NCBI RefSeq assembly: GCF_003332885.2
Contig: NZ_QOWJ01000001.1
Span: forward strand, 868,001 to 932,000
Direction of reading: 5' to 3'
Length of the DNA stretch: 64,000 bases
From: Paracnuella aquatica
GTDB taxonomy: Bacteria; Bacteroidota; Bacteroidia; Chitinophagales; Chitinophagaceae
Of the stretch, positions 52,224 through 60,394 are shown piece by piece. Position 1 is the stretch's first letter. Each line of letters begins with the position of its first letter. The position numbers and the translations under genes are program-made. A model generated the notes under the pieces. That model did no database searches and was not told the DNA's origin. It was given only the letters and a program-made list of their open reading frames with translations.

Positions 52224-52793
52224 CTAAAATTCGTCGTTGCGTTCTTCGCCACCCATCTCTTCGGTGCCCGAGTCGTCGCTATCGCCATCGTCGCCTTCGG
52301 TGCCAAAGCCTTCTGCATCTTTCCCGAGATCGTATTTTTCTTCCACATCCGCAAACTTTTCGCCAAGCAAGCTTTTGGTGCCATACTGGCTTGGTGGGAT
52401 GCCCTCCTTGCGTACAACCGCCGGGTAGGTAAGCTTTGGATTTTCCTCTTTCGACACGTTAATCAACTCCACCAGGAACGTCCAGTTCTTGGCAAAATCG
52501 TACACATAAATAAACTTCTGGTTCGGGTCGCGGATCTCGGAACCAATGGCGGTTTCCGACATCATCAGCGGCGCAGCTTTGTAGGCTTTTTCGTACACCT
52601 GCAGCGAAATTTCGCGACCGCGTTGCCAGTTGTCGTTGCTGCGGTAAAAAGTTGCGGCATGTTTGCTGTCAAACTCAAATGCTTTCAGAATCGTTTCGTG
52701 CAGGTCCAAAAAATTCTGGGTATGCCGGATGGATACATCGCGGTACACACTATCGTCTTCTTCAAAATAAATCCGGAACCGTAAAATTGCCAT
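52224..52793 (-). CDS. plasmid pRiA4b ORF-3-like (IS1096 passenger TnpR-like) family protein
   Basis: A 189-residue soluble protein that resembles the PRiA4_ORF3 family: LRFRIYFEEDDSVYRDVSIR, HTQNFLDLHETILKAFEFDS, YVYDFAKNWTFLVELI. The last 35 residues are very acidic and Gly/Ser-rich (GTEGDDGDSDDSGTEEMGG). The family name comes from mobile elements, but no transposase or repeat ends are near, and chromosomal copies are common. The function is unknown. Confidence 0.7.
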   Translation of the reverse strand: MAILRFRIYFEEDDSVYRDVSIRHTQNFLDLHETILKAFEFDSKHAATFYRSNDNWQRGREISLQVYEKAYKAAPLMMSETAIGSEIRDPNQKFIYVYDFAKNWTFLVELINVSKEENPKLTYPAVVRKEGIPPSQYGTKSLLGEKFADVEEKYDLGKDAEGFGTEGDDGDSDDSGTEEMGGEERNDEF

Positions 52794-52838
52794 GTGGTCG
52801 GGGGGGCTTAGTGGGTTTCAAAAATAGGGTTTTCACAA

Positions 52839-54260
52839 TTACTGTACCGGCTGTAACCCCAACTCCTCCCCTTTTTGCAACATAAAGCGGAAAGCGGCCT
52901 CGTAATCGTTGGCAATAATGCCATCGAGGATGGCTTCGCGGATGGCTGTTTTAATAACCCCAACCGGCCTGGATGGGCCAATACCAAAGGTTTGCATGAT
53001 CTGTTCGCCCGACACCGGCGGCTGCCAATTGCGTACCCGGTCGCTTTCTTCCACCTCGGTGCAGCGCTTCCGCACCAGGTTGAAATTTTCGAGGTAACGC
53101 CGCACTTTATGCGGGTTTTTCGACGTAATGTCCGATTCGCAAAGAATCATCAGGTCATCGAAATCATTGCCCGCATCAAACAACAGCCGCCGCATGGCCG
53201 AGTCGGTAATGTCTTCTTTTGAAAGCCCGATGGGCCGCAGGTGCAGCTCCACGAGCTTCTGCACATATTTCATTGGTTCGCCCAAGGGCAGGCGCAGCTT
53301 GTTGAATATTTTGGGCACCATGCGGCCGCCCACCACCTCGTGTCCATGAAAGGTCCAGCCATGGCCTTCTTCGAAGCGCTTGGTGGCTGGTTTGCCAATA
53401 TCGTGTAAAATAGCAGCCCAGCGCAACCACAGGCTAGTGCTGCGTTCCGCCACATTATCCAACACCTGCAGGGTGTGGTAGAAATTGTCCTTGTGCCCTT
53501 TACCGTCAATGTATTGTGCGCCTGACAGTGCCGCCATTTCGGGGAATATAATCTGCAGCAAACCGGTTTTGTACAAGTGATCAAAGCCAATGGACGGCTT
53601 CGGGCTCAGCACAATTTTATTCAATTCGTCGGTGATGCGCTCCTGCGTAATGATGCGAATCCGATCCCGATTGCGCTTAATTGCAGCCAGCGTCTCTGGG
53701 TCGATTTGAAAACGCAGTTGCGCCGCAAACCTTACACCGCGCATCATCCGCAGCGGGTCGTCGCTAAAAGTCTGGTCCGGATCGAGGGGTGTTTTCAACA
53801 CGCAGTTCTTCAGGTCTTCCAGCCCATTGAACGGATCGATCAGTGTTCCATAATCCGATTCGTTTAGCGAAACGGCCAAGGCATTGATGGTAAAATCGCG
53901 GCGGTTCTGGTCGTCTTCCAATGTGCCGGGCTCCACTTCGGGGTTACGGCTTTCGGATTGGTAACTTTCCCTGCGAGCCCCAACAAATTCGAGGTCGAAG
54001 CCATCGCTGAGGCGCATTTGCGCGGTGCCGTAATGTTTAAATAACTGCACGCTGGGCTTTGGCCGAAATTGTTTGGCGGCTTCCTGCGCCAACTCCAGCC
54101 CGTTGCCTACACACACAAAATCGGCGTCTTTGGTGGGGCGGCTCAATATTTTATCCCGAACAAAACCACCGATCAAATAGCAAGGTACCTGCAGGGTTGC
54201 CGCAGCTTTTGCTATTTTTTTAAACACCATCTTCTCATACTCGGAGCAGGGAATATCCAT
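52839..54260 (-). CDS. CCA-adding-type tRNA nucleotidyltransferase with HD domain
   Basis: A 473-residue protein of the poly(A) polymerase / CCA-transferase superfamily. The nucleotidyltransferase core has [20 protein letters not shown] (metal-binding Asp pair). The RNA-binding region includes [15 protein letters not shown], and a C-terminal HD domain has [17 protein letters not shown]. None of the four tRNA genes in the window encodes its CCA end, so such an enzyme is needed. Class assignment (CCA-adding versus A-adding) is not possible from sequence reading alone. Confidence 0.88.
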   Translation of the reverse strand: MDIPCSEYEKMVFKKIAKAAATLQVPCYLIGGFVRDKILSRPTKDADFVCVGNGLELAQEAAKQFRPKPSVQLFKHYGTAQMRLSDGFDLEFVGARRESYQSESRNPEVEPGTLEDDQNRRDFTINALAVSLNESDYGTLIDPFNGLEDLKNCVLKTPLDPDQTFSDDPLRMMRGVRFAAQLRFQIDPETLAAIKRNRDRIRIITQERITDELNKIVLSPKPSIGFDHLYKTGLLQIIFPEMAALSGAQYIDGKGHKDNFYHTLQVLDNVAERSTSLWLRWAAILHDIGKPATKRFEEGHGWTFHGHEVVGGRMVPKIFNKLRLPLGEPMKYVQKLVELHLRPIGLSKEDITDSAMRRLLFDAGNDFDDLMILCESDITSKNPHKVRRYLENFNLVRKRCTEVEESDRVRNWQPPVSGEQIMQTFGIGPSRPVGVIKTAIREAILDGIIANDYEAAFRFMLQKGEELGLQPVQ

Positions 54261-54277
54261 CGGCGCAAAAATATAAC

Positions 54278-54306
54278 GGAACCGGTGATTTGGGAACCGG
54301 TGATTT
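54278..54306. repeat. two tandem copies of GGAACCGGTGATTT
   Basis: A 14-base unit repeated directly with one extra base between (54278-54291, 54293-54306) in the gap upstream of the nucleotidyltransferase gene. The rest of this 257-base gap shows nothing else recognisable. Confidence 0.6.
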
Positions 54307-54517
54307 AAAGGATTGAGAATGAGTAAAAAGACAATTGAGTGAAAAGGCAGCGGGAAAATGGCTGCCGCAAACGTTCAAACTTAGTTCGACTGATGCGTAA
54401 ACCTGCATCGAAATGCATGTGATCAAGAATGGCGGCACACTTCTGTCTTACTTGCTTGCTTGCAAAACCAAAATATTACTGTCCTTTTAATGCTTTCAAA
54501 TCATACAAATCACCGGT

Positions 54518-55084
54518 TCATCGGAGGCGCTGCACCGCACCATCCACCCAACGAATAATTTGCGAAGGCTGTGCGGCAGTTGTCTCTTCCTGTCGCCATT
54601 GCACCACGTAATCAACACCATTTTTTATTGCATCGCTGATTTGGCCGAAATGTGCCGGCGAAGGATCGCCGCTGATGTTTGCCGACGTAGAAACCAGCGG
54701 CTTGCGAAAACGCTTAATGAGGTGCCGGCAAAATGTATCCCGCACCAGGCGTATGCCTACCGAGCTGTCTTCGGCTACCATGTTGGAAGCCAGTCCCAGC
54801 GCACCATTAAAAATAATGGTGGTGGGCCGCTCCTGCGCTGCCACATAATCAAATACGGCCAGGTCGGGGGCAGCCACGTATTGCAACACATCCCGTTCAT
54901 CGGCCAGCAACACGATCAGGCTTTTGCTTTCCGCACGGTTTTTTAGTGCATATACTTTCTGCACGGCGGCTTCATCGGTAGCATCGCAGCCAATACCCCA
55001 AATCGTGTCGGTGGGATATAAAATCAAGCCGCCGTTGTGGAGCACTTCCAGGCATTGTTGTATGTCGTGTTCAAAGGCTTCCAT
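54518..55084 (-). CDS. L-threonylcarbamoyladenylate synthase (Sua5/YciO/YrdC family)
   Basis: A 188-residue protein with the YrdC fold: GGLILYPTDTIWGIGCDATD, VYALKNRAESKSLIVLLAD (KxR nucleotide site), RPTTIIF and PLVSTSANISGDPSP. It makes the threonylcarbamoyl-AMP used for t6A37 of tRNA, the substrate that MtaB then methylthiolates. It has the short (YrdC/YciO) form without the Sua5 extension. Its start overlaps the end of the glycosyltransferase gene by 14 bases. Confidence 0.9.
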   Translation of the reverse strand: MEAFEHDIQQCLEVLHNGGLILYPTDTIWGIGCDATDEAAVQKVYALKNRAESKSLIVLLADERDVLQYVAAPDLAVFDYVAAQERPTTIIFNGALGLASNMVAEDSSVGIRLVRDTFCRHLIKRFRKPLVSTSANISGDPSPAHFGQISDAIKNGVDYVVQWRQEETTAAQPSQIIRWVDGAVQRLR

Positions 55085-56240
55085 GTGTTATAATTTGTTC
55101 GTAAACATTCATTACAGAACGAGTGCATTGTTCCAACGAAAATTGCTGCGCCTGCACTTTTCCTTTTGCAATCAGGTCATGCCGCAGTGCTACATCATTT
55201 TGCAGCCGCACCATTGCTGCAGCTATGTCGGCAACATTTAATGGATCAACCAAAAGCGCTGCGTTGCCCGCCGTTTCGGGCAGGCAGGATGTATTGGAAG
55301 TAATGATCGGCGCCCCGCTCCACATAGCTTCCAGCACAGGTATGCCAAATCCTTCAAAAAGCGAAGGGTATATAAAACCGGTAGCCATTTGGTAAAGGGC
55401 GGCAAGATTGATAGTATGTTTCAGGTCGGCCTCTTTGCTGGCAGGATTAATCGTGGAGGTAAACAACACGCGATCCGCCAATCCGGCCTTTTGCACATAA
55501 TCTTTTACCTGTTGTGCATATTTTTTGCCCGTGCCTACCACTACCAGGGGTAACCGAAAATCATCTCCAGCTTTCTTCATTGCCATGCAAATGCGCAACA
55601 GGTTTTTCCGTTCAATGATCGACCCGACGTAAAGAAAAAAATCCTGTGGCAGGCTATATGCTTTTCGCACAGCTTCTTTATGTTCAACCGGCGCAACTGC
55701 TGCAAAAACGGGATCGCAGCTTTGGTAGCAGACGGCAATTTTTTGTGCCGGCACACGGTATAATTCCACCAAATCTTTCTTGGTTTGTTCACTGATGGCA
55801 ATCACTGCATTGGCGTGGTTGCATGCATGTTGAATTTTACGCCGGTGCACCAGCACTTCATATTTACCGTATTGATGCGGGTAGCGTTCAAAAATCAGGT
55901 CGTGCACGGTTACGATCGATTTTACGCCAGTTTTATCCAAGCCAACCGGGATCTCGTGGCTAAGGCCATGATAGAGCTCAATGTTCCTTTTTTCTATATC
56001 CGCTACAATACCGCGGCTGCGCCAAAACGATGAAAAAGTTTGGTTAAACCAGCCATTGGGCTTCACCTCCTCTAATGGCATGTTCGGCGGCATTGCAAAC
56101 CTTTGCGTTGGTTTTGGATTGAACAAAAAATATTGATGCTGCGGGTACAGTGCCGCCAGCCCATTCACCAGCGTTCGGCTATAATTGCCCAAACCGGTGG
56201 GGTTGTGGAAATACCGTTTTGCATCAAATCCTATGTTCAT
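55071..56240 (-). CDS. glycosyltransferase, family 4 (GT-B fold)
   Basis: A 389-residue cytoplasmic glycosyltransferase. The N-terminal half begins MNIGFDAKRYFHNPTGLGNY. The C-terminal GT1/GT4 domain has FFLYVGSIIERKNLLRICMA and the nucleotide-sugar motif LFEGFGIPVLEAMWSGAPII (E-x7-E). It transfers a hexose to an unknown acceptor, possibly for surface polysaccharide. It shares a 14-base overlap with the following Sua5-type gene, probably one transcript, although their functions are unrelated. Confidence 0.9.
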   Translation of the reverse strand: MNIGFDAKRYFHNPTGLGNYSRTLVNGLAALYPQHQYFLFNPKPTQRFAMPPNMPLEEVKPNGWFNQTFSSFWRSRGIVADIEKRNIELYHGLSHEIPVGLDKTGVKSIVTVHDLIFERYPHQYGKYEVLVHRRKIQHACNHANAVIAISEQTKKDLVELYRVPAQKIAVCYQSCDPVFAAVAPVEHKEAVRKAYSLPQDFFLYVGSIIERKNLLRICMAMKKAGDDFRLPLVVVGTGKKYAQQVKDYVQKAGLADRVLFTSTINPASKEADLKHTINLAALYQMATGFIYPSLFEGFGIPVLEAMWSGAPIITSNTSCLPETAGNAALLVDPLNVADIAAAMVRLQNDVALRHDLIAKGKVQAQQFSLEQCTRSVMNVYEQIITHGSL

Positions 56241-56370
56241 ATATCAGGTGTTCGATAAATGTGATCACCGCCTTTGTCCGGGTTGAATTAAGTTTGCAAA
56301 TCTATGCTTCGGCCCGCATTAATTTTTTAAAACAACAATGGCGCGGCCGCAGGCTAAAAAGCATACCAAC

Positions 56371-57183
56371 ATGAACCTACAGGAATCAATTGCCCAAGCA
56401 TGGGCCAACCGCGACCTGCTGCAGCAGGCCGAGACACAGGAAGCCATACGAACCGTAATTGAAGCAGTGGATAAAGGCGGGCTACGCGTGGCCGAACCCA
56501 CTGGCGACGGCTGGGTAGTAAACGAATGGGTAAAGCAGGCCATCCTGCTGTATTTTGGCATTCAGCCCATGCAAACCTGGGAGCTGCAGCCGTTTGAGTT
56601 TTACGACAAAATGTTGTTGAAAAAAGGCTTTAAAGAATTGGGTGTACGGGCCGTGCCGCCTGCCACTGCACGCTATGGTGCCTTTATTGCCAAGAACGTG
56701 GTATTGATGCCATCGTATGTAAACATTGGTGCTTATGTAGATGAAGGCACCATGGTAGACACATGGGCTACCGTGGGCAGCTGTGCGCAAATTGGCAAGA
56801 ACGTGCACCTGAGTGGCGGCGTTGGTATTGGCGGTGTTTTGGAGCCGTTGCAGGCAGCGCCTGTGATCATCGAAGATGGTTGCTTTTTAGGTTCGCGCAG
56901 CATTGTGGTGGAAGGTGTACGTGTAGAGCGTGAAGCTGTTTTGGGCGCCAACGTGGTACTGACCAAAAGCACCAAGATCATTGATGTAAGCGGATCGGAG
57001 CCGGTAGAACATAAGGGTGTGGTGCCTGCCCGCAGCGTGGTGATCCCGGGATCGTACAATAAAAAATTTCCCGCGGGTGAATACGGCGTGCCTTGCGCAC
57101 TGATCATCGGGCAGCGCAAAGCCAGCACGGATCTGAAGACCAGCCTAAACGATGCACTCCGTGATTTTAATGTAGCGGTTTAG
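56371..57183 (+). CDS. dapD: tetrahydrodipicolinate N-succinyltransferase DapD
   Basis: A 270-residue hexapeptide-repeat enzyme of the lysine/diaminopimelate pathway. An N-terminal helical part (MNLQESIAQAWANRDLLQ) is followed by the left-handed beta-helix (PSYVNIGAYVDEGTMVDTWA, GSCAQIGKNVHLSGGVGIGG) and a C-terminal substrate-binding end. It succinylates tetrahydrodipicolinate using succinyl-CoA. An ATG at 56338 would add 11 residues; the chosen start fits the usual length. No other dap genes are nearby. Confidence 0.93.
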   Translation: MNLQESIAQAWANRDLLQQAETQEAIRTVIEAVDKGGLRVAEPTGDGWVVNEWVKQAILLYFGIQPMQTWELQPFEFYDKMLLKKGFKELGVRAVPPATARYGAFIAKNVVLMPSYVNIGAYVDEGTMVDTWATVGSCAQIGKNVHLSGGVGIGGVLEPLQAAPVIIEDGCFLGSRSIVVEGVRVEREAVLGANVVLTKSTKIIDVSGSEPVEHKGVVPARSVVIPGSYNKKFPAGEYGVPCALIIGQRKASTDLKTSLNDALRDFNVAV

Positions 57184-57237
57184 TTGCGGTTGATAGCAAT
57201 TATTCTTTAAACAAACAACATTTAAATATTGACAAAT

Positions 57238-57284
57238 TGGCCGGTGAGTAAAGTGTTTTCCAATCTTTGACCGGCCATTTTTTT
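57238..57284 (+). terminator. terminator of dapD
   Basis: The outer arms TGGCCGGT (57238-57245) and ACCGGCCA (57270-57277) have an inner AAAG/CTTT pairing and are followed by a T7 run. Confidence 0.75.
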
Positions 57285-57430
57285 ATTTGTATTGGATGAG
57301 AAAAGCTTTACGCATTGGCAAAATGAATTGCTGAAAAATTCATCCTTCCTGCTGCACATTTTTTGACTTTTGAATTTTGCCTTTTTACTTATCGCTGCTT
57401 CATTCAACACACGTTCTATTTTAAAAAAGC

Positions 57431-58336
57431 ATGGTCCAGAACATCAGGTCTTCCGGGTTTTTATTGGCGTTGCTGGGCTCGTTGCTTTTTTCCACCAAAG
57501 CCATATTTGTAAAACTGGCTTTTGCCGGCACATCGGTTGATGCGCTGTCTTTGCTTGCAGTGCGCATGATCTGTGCGTTGCCCTTTTACCTGGCTGCTGC
57601 ATTTTGGATCAACAACAGCGAAGGCAGCCAACCGCTCACCGGCAGGCAATGGCGTATTGTGCTGGTGCTGGGATTGTTTGGCTATTATCTGAGCAGCTTG
57701 TTTGATTTTATGGGCCTGCAATATATTTCCGCGGGCCTCGAGCGGCTTATTTTGTTTTTGTATCCCACGTTCTCGCTGCTGATCAACAGCATTGTATTTA
57801 AGCAAAAAATGTTGCTGCGCCAATGGATGGCCGTTGCACTTACTTATGCCGGCATCATCCTCGCATTTTTTGGTGAACTGGAATTGGATAGTGCCAATCC
57901 AAATTTCTTCCTGGGTTCGGGGCTGGTTTTTTTGTGTGCCATTACTTACGCCATTTACATTTCAGGCAGCGGCCGCATTATTCCGCAGGTGGGTGCCAAC
58001 CGGTTCACATCCTACGCTATGCTGGCCGCAACGGGCGGCATTTTGTTGCACTATGTAATTGGCGGTAATTATACTGCGCTGGGCCAAGGAATGAGCTTGT
58101 GGATATACGGACCTGCACTGGCAATTATTGCGACTGTTATTCCTTCCTATCTTATTTCTGCGGGCATGAAAAAAATTGGCTCAAGCAATGTGGCGATTAT
58201 TTCTTCCATTGGCCCGGTATCAACCATTGTGCAGGCACATTATTTTTTGGGCGAACCCATTTTTTGGCAGCAAATTGCCGGCACCGGACTGGTACTCACC
58301 GGCATTTTATTATTGAGCAAAAAGAGTGAAAAATAA
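57431..58336 (+). CDS. EamA/DMT family permease
   Basis: A 301-residue protein with ten predicted membrane helices in two repeated halves (EamA domains about 10-145 and 160-295). Typical pieces are GSLLFSTKAIFVKLAF and MGLQYISAGLERLILFLYPT, with PSYLISAGMKKIGSSNVAII opening the last bundle. The family exports metabolites or drugs; the substrate is unknown. It is transcribed alone and followed by the tRNA-Leu promoter. Confidence 0.88.
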   Translation: MVQNIRSSGFLLALLGSLLFSTKAIFVKLAFAGTSVDALSLLAVRMICALPFYLAAAFWINNSEGSQPLTGRQWRIVLVLGLFGYYLSSLFDFMGLQYISAGLERLILFLYPTFSLLINSIVFKQKMLLRQWMAVALTYAGIILAFFGELELDSANPNFFLGSGLVFLCAITYAIYISGSGRIIPQVGANRFTSYAMLAATGGILLHYVIGGNYTALGQGMSLWIYGPALAIIATVIPSYLISAGMKKIGSSNVAIISSIGPVSTIVQAHYFLGEPIFWQQIAGTGLVLTGILLLSKKSEK

Positions 58337-58347
58337 TTTCGCACCAT

Positions 58348-58381
58348 TTTGTTTTATTTTCAAATGGGCCTCCTATATTTG
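58348..58381 (+). promoter_or_regulatory. promoter of tRNA-Leu
   Basis: TTTG (58348-58351) and TATATTTG (58374-58381), spaced 22 bases, followed by CACTCCC. The 15-base -7 string is identical to that of the tRNA-Val promoter. Confidence 0.7.
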
Positions 58382-58420
58382 CACTCCCAACGCCGTAAAG
58401 CACAACGCTTTAAGCAAGTT

Positions 58421-58502
58421 GCCCAGGTGGCGAAATTGGTAGACGCACCGTCTTCAGGTGGCGGCGCCGCGAGGTGTGCTGGTTCGAATCCAGTCCTGGG
58501 CA
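58421..58502 (+). tRNA. tRNA-Leu (anticodon CAG)
   Basis: 82 bases with the long variable arm of class II tRNAs. Acceptor GCCCAGG/CCTGGGC; anticodon stem CCGTC/GGCGG with loop TTCAGGT gives CAG; T-loop GGTTCGAATCC. The 3' CCA is not encoded. Confidence 0.94.
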
Positions 58503-58513
58503 CACGAAAAGAT

Positions 58514-58549
58514 AACAGGTGATCTTAATTAAGGTCACCTGTTTCTTTT
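58514..58549 (+). terminator. terminator of tRNA-Leu
   Basis: The arms AACAGGTGATCTT/AAGGTCACCTGTT (one G-T pair) have loop AATT and a T-rich tail. Confidence 0.8.
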
Positions 58550-58628
58550 TAGGTTCGTGTCTGCTTCCCACATTATAATGCAACTGATAGTTCAATAACG
58601 CTGTCTTTTAGAACCATTTTTTAATCCT

Positions 58629-58931
58629 TTACAATCGTACACCCTGGATCAGAATCGTAGCTTTCACCGATTGTTCTTTAAGGTGTAAAAATTTTCGTCG
58701 CTCCTTGTCGTTTTTATATTTTTCAAAGTCATCTTGCGATGGAAAAGTGGCAATATGAATTTCGTATGGCTCCTCGATGGAAGCTTCAATGAATGCACTC
58801 CGCTCCGGCCGCAAACGGAATAAAAGTTGCCCGTTGTACTGCGCTATCTGCGGTATGGCTATTTGTTCGAATTCATCAAACACTTTTTCCTGCCCGGGAA
58901 TGATGTAAACGAGTTGCGTAATATAAAGCAA
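58629..58931 (-). CDS. small DUF1330-like dimeric alpha/beta-barrel protein
   Basis: A 100-residue soluble protein: LYITQLVYIIPGQEKVFDEF, PQIAQYNGQLLFRLRPE and an AFIEASIEEPYEIHIATFPS then FEKYKND pattern. This is the ferredoxin-like layout of DUF1330/NIPSNAP-type proteins. The function is unknown. The start is TTG at 58931, since a stop codon lies two codons upstream and no ATG precedes the first strand. Confidence 0.6.
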   Translation of the reverse strand: MLYITQLVYIIPGQEKVFDEFEQIAIPQIAQYNGQLLFRLRPERSAFIEASIEEPYEIHIATFPSQDDFEKYKNDKERRKFLHLKEQSVKATILIQGVRL

Positions 58932-59149
58932 AGCACACTATTTAGTCTATTACAAAAAATTGATCCTTCGAAACTTCACAGCGGGCATTATCCTTGCAAC
59001 AACTTCCAGCAAACTTTTGCGGTAATCTTGACTTTTAAACATTTGCCATTGCAGGGTTCACAAAGTCTTTAATTAAATGCAGACCATTTCCGACTTCACA
59101 AATAATCGTGCAGCACAAACTCAATAGGTGATTTTTTGAACAGCGTTTT

Positions 59150-60139
59150 CTACTTAACGGCTTTATCTCCTGCCATTACTTCGATCATTTGCATCACGGT
59201 CACTCCATCCTCTGCCGAGCATGGATTTTCACCTCTATCTAAAAAATAGTCAACCACCTTCTGTATCATGGGCTGTTGTACATGCGGCAATGGATCGAAT
59301 AAAAATTGTTGCTCGCCTCCGCCGCGATTAAGTACCAGGGGCTGGTGTGTGAAAAATGAAAATTTGATAGAGCCCTCGGTACCGAATATTTCACATTCGT
59401 CGCGTTTTTGACCAGCGGAAAAACACCAAGATCCGGCAAATGCAACCGGGCCGGGAAATATGGCCTGGCCTATGGTTGTATCAGCGGCAGGATACAAATT
59501 AGCACCGTTAAACGAGCACCCCGACGCAACTTCAGGGGCGCCAAAAAAATGGAGCATCAAATCGAGCTGGTGCGGCGCCAGGTCGTGCAACAAGCCGCCG
59601 CCGGAAATAGCCGGATTGTAGCGCCAGGGTTCTTCGGTGTGGGCAACCAAGTTGCCCTGGTGGGGTTGCAAACATTGCAATTGCACCAGTCGCGGAACGC
59701 CAATAGCGCCTTCCGCAATGAGCGATTTAATTTTCAGGTACAGCGGCTGTGCCCTGCGGTAATGGGCCACAGAAAGTTTCAGGCCTGTTTCCTTAGCCAC
59801 CTGCGCCATTCGGGCGGCAGCGGCCGCACTAACAGCCATGGGTTTTTCTACATACACCGGTTTGCCTGCACGCAGTGCTGCCACGGTATATTCCTCGTGC
59901 TGCAAGGGCGGCGTTGCAATATAAACGGCATTTACTTCCGGGTCGTTGATGAGGCGTGCGGCATCACTGTACCAGCGGTCCACGCCGTGCCGCCGGGCAT
60001 AGTCCGCTGCCTTATCCGCATTGCGGCGCATCACGGCCACCAGTTTTGAATCGGGTACTTTATTGAAAGCAGGTCCGCTTTTTACTTCCGTAACATCTCC
60101 GCAACCAATAATACCCCATCGAATCATTGTTTGGCTCAT
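59150..60139 (-). CDS. Gfo/Idh/MocA family oxidoreductase
   Basis: A 329-residue NAD(P)-dependent sugar or inositol dehydrogenase-like enzyme. The N-terminal Rossmann fold begins RWGIIGCGDVTEVKSGPAF. The EKP motif appears in KPVYVEKPMAVSAAAA. The C-terminal half holds HDLAPHQLDLMLHFFGAPEV. The specific substrate is unreadable, and there are no sugar genes around it. It is a single-gene unit. Confidence 0.9.
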   Translation of the reverse strand: MSQTMIRWGIIGCGDVTEVKSGPAFNKVPDSKLVAVMRRNADKAADYARRHGVDRWYSDAARLINDPEVNAVYIATPPLQHEEYTVAALRAGKPVYVEKPMAVSAAAAARMAQVAKETGLKLSVAHYRRAQPLYLKIKSLIAEGAIGVPRLVQLQCLQPHQGNLVAHTEEPWRYNPAISGGGLLHDLAPHQLDLMLHFFGAPEVASGCSFNGANLYPAADTTIGQAIFPGPVAFAGSWCFSAGQKRDECEIFGTEGSIKFSFFTHQPLVLNRGGGEQQFLFDPLPHVQQPMIQKVVDYFLDRGENPCSAEDGVTVMQMIEVMAGDKAVK

Positions 60140-60394
60140 ATTGCTTAAAGCTAAAGATTATCCGGTTTAAGCAAATGCGTTTATTGTTTATTTCCACGGC
60201 GCCATCTATCTAGCCTATTCCAAAATTTGCAACACTAATTTTTGCCGAACCTGTCTAGAAAATTTTTTGTGCTCGGGATATAGCAATCGATGGCATCCTC
60301 GTGTTTGGTCATGCGTTCAGTGTATACCACCAAAAAATGAGTTCGTTTTCTTAACTTTCCATCCGGCCGACTGCAACCAACCAACACCTGCTTT

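Noticed and set aside
52224-52793. Mobile element, because the protein family is named after an IS1096 passenger/plasmid ORF
   Set aside because: No transposase, terminal inverted repeats or target duplication are seen around it. The family is common on chromosomes.
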